64,000 bases of DNA from CAWUEX02 sp963921305 (lineage in GTDB: Bacteria > Pseudomonadota > Alphaproteobacteria > Rhodospirillales > Rhodospirillaceae): assembly GCA_963921305.4 (NCBI GenBank), contig CAWUEX030000002.1, forward strand, positions 1,116,001-1,180,000. The letters run 5' to 3'. A program made the translations under genes and the position numbers. Under the pieces are notes generated by a model. The model worked only from the letters and a program-made list of their open reading frames with translations, made no database searches and was not told where the DNA came from. Positions 27,610-35,072 of the stretch are shown piece by piece. How positions within the stretch are numbered: position 1 is the stretch's first letter; every line of letters starts with the position of its first letter.

Positions 27610-28737
27610 ATGCTGATGAACACCTGGTACGTCGCCGGAGTATGCGACGACGTCACCGACCAGCCCAAGCAAGTGAAACTCCTCGGCCAAGATCTCGTGC
27701 TGTTCCGCGACGAAGCCGGCACGCTGCATTGTCTGTCGGACATCTGCATTCACCGCGGTGCGTCCCTGGCCGGCGGACGCGTCACCAAAGGCTGCATCGA
27801 GTGCCCCTATCACGGCTGGCGCTACCGCGGCGACGGATCGGCGGCGGAGATTCCGGCCCACCCTGGCGTGCGCATTCCCAAGCGGGTGCGGGTGGACAGT
27901 TACCCCGTGCAGGAAAAGTACGGCTGGGTATGGGTGTTCCTCGGCGATGCGCCGGAGCACGAACGCCCGCCGCTGCCGGAGTTTCCCGAGTTCGACATGC
28001 CGGGACGGCGCACCATCCGCGGCACCTTTACCTGGAACGCCAACTACGGCCGCGTTGTCGAGAACGGCGTCGACTTCGCCCATGCGGCCTTCGTGCATCC
28101 GTCGTTCGGCGACCGCGACGATCCCGAGATCAAGGACTACCAAATCGAAAAACACGAGTGGTCGGCCAACGCGCGCATCGCCATGCGCCCGCCGCCTTAT
28201 AAAGGCATCTGGGGATTCAAGCGTAAGGAACGGTCCGATGTGGTTGCCCGGCCCGAGTGGCACATCGCCGGGATGAGCGTGATCCTGCGCCTGCAAATCA
28301 CCGACGACTGGGACAACGCCCTGTTCGACGTGAACACGCCGGTCGATGAGAACACGACGCTGACCTACTGGCAGCTGTCGCGCAACTTCTTCACGCAAAA
28401 GTTCTTCGATGGCGACACCTACCGCCGCACCATGAAGATCTTCCTGGAAGATCACGCGGTGCTGCGCAAACTCAACCCGGTTGAACTACCGCCGTCGCTG
28501 AGCCAGGAGTTCTCCATGGAGTCCGACGCGATGATGGTGGCGTTCCGCCAGAAGCGCGCGGAGTTGTACCGACGTGGCTGGGGCGTCGACATCAAAACCT
28601 ATGAGGACGAGTTCGGCGACCGCAAAGCCGCGGTGATTCCAAGTCCGGCCCGGGGCGAAGATCCCAAAGGCTGGGTGCTGCCCGAAGTGCCGCGTCTGTC
28701 ACCGGAAGGCGAGCCGATCAGACAAGCGGCCGAATAG
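27610..28737 (+). CDS. Rieske aromatic-ring oxygenase, alpha subunit
   Basis: A 375-residue oxygenase of the VanA/phthalate-dioxygenase type. The Rieske cluster ligands are CIHRG...CPYHGW (C-x-H and C-x2-H, residues about 47-68). The mononuclear iron site lies in NYGRVVENGVDFAHAAFVHPS (Asp plus two His). It needs a reductase partner, and none is adjacent. The substrate cannot be told from sequence. GGGGAGAG precedes the ATG. The gene converges with the methyltransferase gene. Confidence 0.88.
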   Translation: MLMNTWYVAGVCDDVTDQPKQVKLLGQDLVLFRDEAGTLHCLSDICIHRGASLAGGRVTKGCIECPYHGWRYRGDGSAAEIPAHPGVRIPKRVRVDSYPVQEKYGWVWVFLGDAPEHERPPLPEFPEFDMPGRRTIRGTFTWNANYGRVVENGVDFAHAAFVHPSFGDRDDPEIKDYQIEKHEWSANARIAMRPPPYKGIWGFKRKERSDVVARPEWHIAGMSVILRLQITDDWDNALFDVNTPVDENTTLTYWQLSRNFFTQKFFDGDTYRRTMKIFLEDHAVLRKLNPVELPPSLSQEFSMESDAMMVAFRQKRAELYRRGWGVDIKTYEDEFGDRKAAVIPSPARGEDPKGWVLPEVPRLSPEGEPIRQAAE

Positions 28738-28739
28738 CT

Positions 28740-29420
28740 TCAGGTTTTTGTAAACTTCACGATGAATCTACAGGTGTGATCGCGCAGTCCCTTTTCGAAG
28801 GGGATTTTGTCGCGCGTGTCTTCGGCGTTTTCCAGACAGTCTGACTCGCCGTCGAGTTTGAACCCGTGTGCGGTGACCTCGTCGATTAGCACGCATTTTT
28901 CGATGCGGTGGCACTCATGGGCGTCGTCAAAACCCTTGCCGGGCCGCGCAGCATGATCGAGCACGCCAAAAAGGCCGCCGGGTTTCAGCGCACCATGAAC
29001 CACTTTGAGCAATTCGGTGCGGTCGACATCCATGTAACAGACGTCGTGATAGGTCATGATCATAAACACGGCGTCGAGCCCCTTCGGCAAGCCAGGGGAG
29101 TCAACCTCGCCGACCAAAGGCGTGATGTTGGTGAGCCCGTGTTCCTTGATGCGTTCCGCGATCGGATTAACCCCCTTGCGCCGCGCGATACTGGACGGCG
29201 CGTTGTGGGCATAGACATGGCCCGAGTCGCCCACTGCCGAAGCGAGCAGACCGGAAAAGTAACCGCCGCCCGACTGCAGTTCAGCCACTCTCATGCCCGG
29301 CTCGACGCCGAAGAAGGTGAGCACCTGATCGGGCTTGCGCCCGCCGTCACGGTTGCGTTCCTGTTCGGAGCGGGTGGCGCAATCGCAGGCGGCGAGGATG
29401 TGAGCGGGCACGGCAGTCAT
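28740..29420 (-). CDS. Class I SAM-dependent methyltransferase
   Basis: A 226-residue protein. After an N-terminal segment, VEPGMRVAELQSGGGYFSGLLAS gives the SAM-binding motif I (here ELQSGGGY rather than the usual DLG.G.G), and the acidic strand and VFMIMTYHDVCYMDV follow. The family is seen near secreted proteins and often carries a signal peptide; this one does not. GGAGG lies six bases before the ATG at 29420. Substrate unknown. Confidence 0.8.
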   Translation of the reverse strand: MTAVPAHILAACDCATRSEQERNRDGGRKPDQVLTFFGVEPGMRVAELQSGGGYFSGLLASAVGDSGHVYAHNAPSSIARRKGVNPIAERIKEHGLTNITPLVGEVDSPGLPKGLDAVFMIMTYHDVCYMDVDRTELLKVVHGALKPGGLFGVLDHAARPGKGFDDAHECHRIEKCVLIDEVTAHGFKLDGESDCLENAEDTRDKIPFEKGLRDHTCRFIVKFTKT

Positions 29421-29496
29421 AAGAGTCCTCCAGCAGCGTTGCGGCATTTGAGTGGCGGCCTAAGATAAACCGGTTTTGCGAGGGGAGGCACCTGCT

Positions 29497-30114
29497 ATGT
29501 CGGACTCAACTTCTGCCACGCATCCGCGCGCCGAGATTGGACGCGAACGCCGCCGCTCCATGCAGGTGCGGCAATCCTTGGTTGCCGCACTGGAGGCGTC
29601 GCCGCCCGGCAATACCGCTCATGCGGAGCTGTTAGAAGCCGCCGCAGACTACATGGTCACCGCCATGACCCGGCTGGATGAACAGGACATGGGCATCTTA
29701 GTGCGCCTGAAAGCGCGTATTCCCAAAGACCATACCGAGGCGCATCAAGGTCTGGTGGATTTGGAGGAGCGCCAGGCCAAAGCCCGGCGGGAGACCAAAG
29801 CGCTGCGCGACGCGATTGCAACCTACCGCGAGGGCGGGCGGGCCGACTTCGCACCTTTTGACTCTGCGGTGCGTCATTATCACGAGGTGATTACGTCGAT
29901 GATGACGCCGCGCAAGAATCCCTATGAGCCCTACACCAACACCCTATTCGACGATGACGACTGGACCGACATCGCGGACGTCAGTGATTCGAGTACCGCA
30001 ACGGAAGCGGACCAGTTCGCCACCGTTAAGGCCGCCGCCCCGGAGGCTATGGACCCGGACGGGTTCTCCGGCACCCATGGCATTAAACCGTCGCACATTC
30101 CCAAACCGGATTAG
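29497..30114 (+). CDS. Hypothetical protein
   Basis: A 205-residue soluble protein (MSDSTSATHPRAEIGRERRR). Residues 20-130 are predicted helical and highly charged, with a coiled-coil-like stretch (LVDLEERQAKARRETKALRD). The C-terminal third is acidic and Pro/Gly-rich. GGGAGG lies before the ATG. I do not recognise the family. It converges with the MBL-fold gene, whose stop is 12 bp away. Confidence 0.55.
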   Translation: MSDSTSATHPRAEIGRERRRSMQVRQSLVAALEASPPGNTAHAELLEAAADYMVTAMTRLDEQDMGILVRLKARIPKDHTEAHQGLVDLEERQAKARRETKALRDAIATYREGGRADFAPFDSAVRHYHEVITSMMTPRKNPYEPYTNTLFDDDDWTDIADVSDSSTATEADQFATVKAAAPEAMDPDGFSGTHGIKPSHIPKPD

Positions 30115-30126
30115 CGCAAACGTGGG

Positions 30127-31167
30127 TTAGTTTGGGGGCACCACCCACACTTCGCCAGGGCTCAACGCACGGAACACGTCGTCACCGACCTCCGCCGCCG
30201 TACGTTGCGCGATGAACTCATTAAGCGCGACGTCATAGCCGTCATCGGCCAGCGGAAACGTATTGAAGTGATGGGCGAGGCTGAAGGCCGCACCGAGATC
30301 TTTATGCGCTTTGATTGCATCGCGCGGGTTCATGTGCGGGTAAGCCATGAACCATTCGGGCAGGTACGCGCCGATGGGCAGGATGGCGAGCCGCGGCGCG
30401 CCGTAATCTACTGCGGCGGCGCGGAACAACTCACCATCGCCATAGCCGGTATCCCCGGCAAAGTAGATCGCCCCACCCGGCGTTTGAATGATGTAGGCCG
30501 CCCACAGGGCCTTGTTGCGGTCGGACAAGCCGCGCGCCGACCAATGCTGCAACGGCGCGAGATGCACGGTGACGTCATCGGATAAGGTAGCATATGCACC
30601 CCAGTCGTATTCCTCGACCGTGATGGCTTTATCGTGGCCGGTGATGGTGCGGGCGTTGCCGAGCGGCACCAACACGCGCGGGTTCGAGTGATCGGCCAAG
30701 CGCGACAAAGTGTCGAGATCGAGGTGGTCATAATGATTGTGGCTGATCACCACGGCATCGATCGGCGGCAAATCTTCGAACGCGATGCCGGGCGCGTTGA
30801 CTCGCTTCGGCCCTACAAAACCGAAGGGGCTGGCGCGTTCTGACCACGTCGGGTCGGTGAGAATGTTCAACCCGGCGGTTTGAATCAGCACCGTGGCGTG
30901 ACCGACGAACGACACGCGCAAATCGTCACCGGCAATACGCGGTGGCGGGTCATCGGCAAACACGTTCTCGACCCACTCAGGCCAGGCGCCTTGCTCGCGG
31001 GTGCGCTGCCATTTGAGAAAATCGGCGAAGTCGCGCGTCATTTCATTGCCGGGGAGAAAGAAGCGCTCGCCGTCAAAGTGATCGGATTCCGGCCCGGTGT
31101 AATAGATCGTCGCGCAGGCAGCGAGGACCGCCAGGGCGGCGGCACAAAACAAAGTGCGCACATTCAT
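30127..31167 (-). CDS. MBL-fold metallo-hydrolase lipoprotein (NAPE-PLD-like)
   Basis: A 346-residue protein with a lipoprotein signal (AVLAACA lipobox, Cys near 18), so it is membrane-anchored in the periplasm. The metal motif HNHYDHLD and later His/Asp ligands (GDTGYGDG, AHHFNTF) match the UlaG/NAPE-PLD branch of the beta-lactamase fold. These enzymes cleave phosphodiesters, often of N-acyl phosphatidylethanolamine or sugar lactones. The ATG overlaps the holA stop by 4 bp. Confidence 0.85.
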   Translation of the reverse strand: MNVRTLFCAAALAVLAACATIYYTGPESDHFDGERFFLPGNEMTRDFADFLKWQRTREQGAWPEWVENVFADDPPPRIAGDDLRVSFVGHATVLIQTAGLNILTDPTWSERASPFGFVGPKRVNAPGIAFEDLPPIDAVVISHNHYDHLDLDTLSRLADHSNPRVLVPLGNARTITGHDKAITVEEYDWGAYATLSDDVTVHLAPLQHWSARGLSDRNKALWAAYIIQTPGGAIYFAGDTGYGDGELFRAAAVDYGAPRLAILPIGAYLPEWFMAYPHMNPRDAIKAHKDLGAAFSLAHHFNTFPLADDGYDVALNEFIAQRTAAEVGDDVFRALSPGEVWVVPPN

Positions 31168-32189
31168 CGCCGGGCGGACCTGGCAGCTGCAGCAACTTGG
31201 ATGAGCGCGCGTTCGATCAAGGCCTGTGCCGGCATGTCGGTGGACTTGGCCTGCAGTTCAGCCTGAGTAAGCAGCTCAAGCCCGCGCGCCAGCAGGGACG
31301 GCTTCCACCGCCCGGCTTGCGCTTTGAACTGGCCTTTGCGTTTGAAGAAGACCGGCGGGCGCAGTTTCATCATCGCCTGATCGAGCGGGCCACCGGAATG
31401 CACTTGATGCAACCGCATGAGGTGCCGGGATGCCGCCGTCAGCACCGAGATGGGCGAGGTGCCTTCCGCCATCATGCGCCCGTAGACGCGCTGCACCGTC
31501 GGCTGATCGCCTTCGCCCATGGCGTAGACCAGATCATCGAGATCGAACGCCGCAGTGTCGCCGACGCAAGCCATGGCATCATCCAGTGTGATCGTGGTGC
31601 CGTCATTCTTGCCTTTGTAGAGCACCAGCTTCTCAACCTCTTGACGGCTCAGGCCGCGGTCGCCGCCCATGCGGTCGACCAGCCACGCCAACGCGTCAGG
31701 ATCGACCGAGAGTCCAGCCTGCTGCAAACCCTCGCGCACGACCTGATCGAGCGCCCGGTTGTCGTCGGCATAGCACGGCAAGGCGGCGGCGTTGTCCGCG
31801 CCTTCGAACAGCTTGCGCAGAGATGAGCGCGGGCCGAGATCGCCGCCGGTGAAAATGATCAACGCATCGCCGACCACGTCCTCAAGAAAACTCTCGACCG
31901 TTTTGCTGAGGCCATCGCTGGCATCGCGCACACGCACCACCCGGCGTCCGCCGGTGAGCGACAGCGCCGCGGCTTCATCGGCAAGGCGGGCGGGATCGGC
32001 CTTCAGACTATCCGCGTCCAGCTCAGCGAGACGGAACGGATCGTTGTCGCCCTTTAGCACAGAGTCCGCCAGCAGTTTGGCGCGCTCGCGCACCAGACCG
32101 GCGTCGGGACCGTAGACGAGGATGGCTTGGGCAGACGCGTCAGGAGATTTGGCAAAGGCCTCGGCGCGGGCGGCTTGAACTTTGACCAT
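31164..32189 (-). CDS. holA: DNA polymerase III delta subunit
   Basis: A 341-residue clamp-loader subunit. N-terminal AAA+-like region (ILVYGPDAGLVRERAKLL) and the C-terminal helical collar domain (LKPARQ-type basic stretch on the opposite side) are typical. It opens the beta clamp as part of the replisome. It follows lptE by 12 bp, the standard lptE-holA pairing. Confidence 0.92.
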   Translation of the reverse strand: MVKVQAARAEAFAKSPDASAQAILVYGPDAGLVRERAKLLADSVLKGDNDPFRLAELDADSLKADPARLADEAAALSLTGGRRVVRVRDASDGLSKTVESFLEDVVGDALIIFTGGDLGPRSSLRKLFEGADNAAALPCYADDNRALDQVVREGLQQAGLSVDPDALAWLVDRMGGDRGLSRQEVEKLVLYKGKNDGTTITLDDAMACVGDTAAFDLDDLVYAMGEGDQPTVQRVYGRMMAEGTSPISVLTAASRHLMRLHQVHSGGPLDQAMMKLRPPVFFKRKGQFKAQAGRWKPSLLARGLELLTQAELQAKSTDMPAQALIERALIQVAAAARSARR

Positions 32190-32201
32190 AGCCCGTGTGT
32201 G

Positions 32202-32717
32202 TTACCGCTGTGCCTGCTGCTGCGTGCGGTCGAAGTAGACCGCGACGCGGGTGCGAATCTCATCGCTGATCTGACGCAAGGCGCGGGCTTCAGCATCGCG
32301 CCCGGAGGTGATGGTGGCGTATTGGTCATCGAGAATGTTGTAGGACACGACAGCGCGGGCCTGATCCCGCAGCAACCGGCTATCGCCCTCCCACAACACG
32401 AAGTTGGCGGTGAGAATGAGGTTGGCGCGCGATGAGGTCGAGTCCTTGCGCACGCCGAGTTCCTGGGTGCGCGCGGCGAGGCGCACTTGCAGATCATAGC
32501 GCGTGGTCGAGACGCCACCCGGATGCAGTTTCTCATTGAGCTGCTGGCGCAACACCATGCCGCGGCGCTCGGCGATGGGGCGCACATCGATCTGCGCCAG
32601 CTTATCGGCCACACCGACAGACAGACCCGACGCCGAGGACCTGGGGTCGGCGTACATCGGGGTGAACCCGCAGGCGGCGAGACCAAGCGCGGCGAGGACA
32701 AGAAGACAAAAACGCAT
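32202..32717 (-). CDS. lptE: LPS-assembly lipoprotein LptE
   Basis: A 171-residue outer-membrane lipoprotein starting MRFCLLVLAALGLAACGFTPMYA, with the LAAC lipobox and the FTPMY motif of alphaproteobacterial LptE. It plugs the LptD barrel and helps insert lipopolysaccharide. leuS, normally immediately upstream, lies 6 kb away here. Confidence 0.92.
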   Translation of the reverse strand: MRFCLLVLAALGLAACGFTPMYADPRSSASGLSVGVADKLAQIDVRPIAERRGMVLRQQLNEKLHPGGVSTTRYDLQVRLAARTQELGVRKDSTSSRANLILTANFVLWEGDSRLLRDQARAVVSYNILDDQYATITSGRDAEARALRQISDEIRTRVAVYFDRTQQQAQR

Positions 32718-32830
32718 GGTCTGTTTAGGCCGCAGCCGGTGAGGACTGTCAAGCCTGGGGGCAACCCCGGAGGCAAGCCTGAGGAGCGGCACTCCCGGGC
32801 GCAGAAAAATTCTTTGGCAAAAAATCGAGG

Positions 32831-32924
32831 AACGAGCCCATACACGCCACGGAAGTCTGCGAGGCCGGTTTGAATCCGGCAATAAATTCAAGGCCTTATT
32901 TTTGAGTCAAACGAGCCCATGCAC
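32831..32924 (+). repeat. 15-bp imperfect direct repeat at the left edge of the leuS-lptE insert
   Basis: AACGAGCCCATACAC (32831-32845) recurs as AACGAGCCCATGCAC (32910-32924), one mismatch, 79 bp apart. A GCCGG/CCGGC hairpin lies between them. This is the only structure seen in 32718-33000, the space between lptE and the secreted VOC gene. Confidence 0.5.
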
Positions 32925-33000
32925 ACCTTTGTTGCGCAAGGATATTTCATCGCCACAAAAGGCCGTGCCATAGTCCCCGCACGTCTTGGGGAGACCACAT

Positions 33001-34068
33001 ATGAGACTGCTGCACGCCTTGGCCGTACTCACGGCCCTCACAATCACGCCGGCACTTTCGCTTTACGCTGGCCCGGCGATGTCTCAGTCCAACGACGACG
33101 TCATGGCCTCGGCTGCCAGCGCCGCAGACGCCAATGCCGGACCGTTGCACACGGTGACCTTCATCACGCCCGATCTCGACGGCCTGCGCGCTTTGTATGA
33201 AGAGGGCATGGGGCTAACGGTGACCGGCCCGCTGGAGGTGAGCCCGGGACAACGCGCCACCCAACAGTATTTGTGGGACATGCCGCCAGGCCTGAAATAC
33301 GACGTCTATCTGATGCACCGCCCGGCCGTGCCGGGCACGGTGCAGATGCGCGTGCTGGTCACCGAGGACGCGACGCCGGCGATGCGCGACAGTTGGAACC
33401 GCCAGCAGCTTGGCCCTTATGGCATGGGCTTCCCCACTCTGGACGTGGATGCCTGGGATGAACACCTGCTCGGCCTCGGCTTCGAACGCGCCGTGCCGGA
33501 GGTGGAAGAGTTTCAGGTCAGCGCGCCCAACGGCGAAACCTATCCGGTGCGCGAGGCGCCGTTCTTCGGGCCGGAGTACCTGCGCATCATCGCCATTGGC
33601 CGGGGCGGCGGCCGGCCCCAGGTGGGCGTATTCGACGAAGCCACCGGCCGCGGCGGCCCCGTCTATGCCACCCAGATCGTCGATGACGCCGATGCGATGA
33701 TTGAATTCTTCACGACAGTGCTCGACATGGAACTGCGCTCGGACCGCACCTGGGCGGAGTATGAAATTCCCTTCCGCTTTGCGTTGATTCATTCCAAGGG
33801 CTCGCAGACGGGCCACACGCCGTTGGTGGAATACGCGCGCGAACACAATATTCCCGGCCTGACCGCGCCGCGCCCGCCCAACCGGGGCATGGCGATTTGG
33901 TCCTATAAAGTGAAAGACCTGGACGCGATCCTGGCCCGCGCCGAAGCTGCCGATACACCTGTACACAAAGGACCGGCGGAGTTCGACAGCCCGCTGTTCG
34001 GCACCGTGCGCGCGGCGACGTTCCTGGCGCCGAACGGATTTATGATCGAAGTGTTTGCACCCGGCTAG
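33001..34068 (+). CDS. Exported two-domain VOC family protein
   Basis: A 355-residue protein with a signal peptide (MRLLHALAVLTALTITPALSLYA). Two VOC modules follow: one at about 45-180 (LHTVTFITPDLDGLRALYEE) and a second at about 195-350 (YATQIVDDADAMIEFFTTVL). VOC enzymes are usually cytoplasmic, so export is unusual. It is the first gene of the block inserted between leuS and lptE. Substrate unknown. Confidence 0.75.
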   Translation: MRLLHALAVLTALTITPALSLYAGPAMSQSNDDVMASAASAADANAGPLHTVTFITPDLDGLRALYEEGMGLTVTGPLEVSPGQRATQQYLWDMPPGLKYDVYLMHRPAVPGTVQMRVLVTEDATPAMRDSWNRQQLGPYGMGFPTLDVDAWDEHLLGLGFERAVPEVEEFQVSAPNGETYPVREAPFFGPEYLRIIAIGRGGGRPQVGVFDEATGRGGPVYATQIVDDADAMIEFFTTVLDMELRSDRTWAEYEIPFRFALIHSKGSQTGHTPLVEYAREHNIPGLTAPRPPNRGMAIWSYKVKDLDAILARAEAADTPVHKGPAEFDSPLFGTVRAATFLAPNGFMIEVFAPG

Positions 34069-34143
34069 CGCCGGGAGGCGTGACTTCTCAGCTCGCGATA
34101 TAGGAGAATATACTCCCCTTCAAAACCAGGGCGGAGGGTGAGT

Positions 34144-34896
34144 ATGCGGGCTTTTATATACAAACAGCTTTGGCCGTCGGCGTGGGATCGAGAAGGACTG
34201 AGCCCGACAAACAAGATCATTGTTTGTCTTATAATCGCGGCATCAATCCTATTCGTCATCGAAACAGAGCCTGCCATTAGGGAGGGCTCGTCGCTCTTCT
34301 TTGTGTATGCGGAACTCTTTTTTACGACCGTTTTTTCCATCGAGTATGTCCTGCGTGTTTGGGCCGCGGGAGAGAACGAAAAATACAGAGGCCTTATTGG
34401 ACGACTGCGGTTCATGCGCACGAGAACGGCGCTGCTGGATTTGATTGCGGTTTTGCCGGCATACGTTTCATTCATCACAACAGACGCGTACATTTTGCGA
34501 CTGTTTAGACTTCTCAGAATATTGAGGTTGGCAAAGCTGGGGCGCTACTCGGCGTCGTTAACGCGTGTCGTGACTGCTTTATCGCAGTGCTGGCGTGAAC
34601 TCGTCATTAGTTTGTGTTTTGCGGTCCTGTTGCTTTTGTTTGGTTCGCTGGCTCTTTACTTTGCCGAGCGTGGCGCACAGCCTGACGACTTCGGGAGTAT
34701 CCCAAGAACACTTTGGTGGGCGATAGCGACGGTCTCACCACTGAGCAGCGGACCTGTGCATCCGATCACGCCCGTCGGTATGATCATCTCGTCGTTCCTG
34801 GCAATACTTGGGGTCGGAACGGTTGCGCTGCCTGCGGGCATACTTGCTGGGTCATTCAAACAGGCATTTGAAAACCGAACGGCCAGCGACCCATAA
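34144..34896 (+). CDS. Voltage-gated-channel homolog lacking the K+ filter sequence
   Basis: A 250-residue six-helix protein of the voltage-gated ion channel superfamily. S4 carries a perfect voltage-sensor pattern, basic residues at 119, 122, 125, 128, 131 and 134 (ILRLFRLLRILRLAKLGR). The pore helix TLWWAIATV is present, but where TVGYG is expected the residues are PLSSG (199-203, after T196-S198), with the spacing to the following HPITPVG unchanged. Ion selectivity must therefore differ, or the pore may be non-conductive. Codon use is A/T-richer than neighbours. GGAGGG precedes the ATG at 34144. C-terminal tail is short, without an RCK domain. Confidence 0.8.
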   Translation: MRAFIYKQLWPSAWDREGLSPTNKIIVCLIIAASILFVIETEPAIREGSSLFFVYAELFFTTVFSIEYVLRVWAAGENEKYRGLIGRLRFMRTRTALLDLIAVLPAYVSFITTDAYILRLFRLLRILRLAKLGRYSASLTRVVTALSQCWRELVISLCFAVLLLLFGSLALYFAERGAQPDDFGSIPRTLWWAIATVSPLSSGPVHPITPVGMIISSFLAILGVGTVALPAGILAGSFKQAFENRTASDP

Positions 34897-34900
34897 ACAC

Positions 34901-34989
34901 GTCGTCCTCGGATTTAGTCCGAGGACCCAGGGTAATTTTCAGAACCCATGCGTGAAACCCTGGATGCCCGGGACAAACCTGGGCATGAC
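34901..34989. repeat. 89-bp composite palindromic repeat, copy 1
   Basis: Three nested elements: CCTCGGA/TCCGAGG hairpin, CCCAGGG/CCCTGG arms around a 25-bp centre, and a TGCCCGGG/CCTGGGCA hairpin. The outer modules match copy 2 (38594-38682) closely and the total length is identical, but the centre sequence differs. Both copies have the same orientation. It lies between the channel gene and the 3' end of the TonB receptor gene. Confidence 0.85.
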
Positions 34990-35072
34990 ACCGATAGAGT
35001 GCCTTTCGTGCGCACACAAAAACGGCGCGGAGTTTGAAGCCCGCGCCGTTTGTCGTTTTATAAACGAGCCGC

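Noticed and set aside
27151..28455. A 434-codon open frame opposite the Rieske oxygenase
   Set aside because: The oxygenase has all its motifs on the other strand; this frame shows none.
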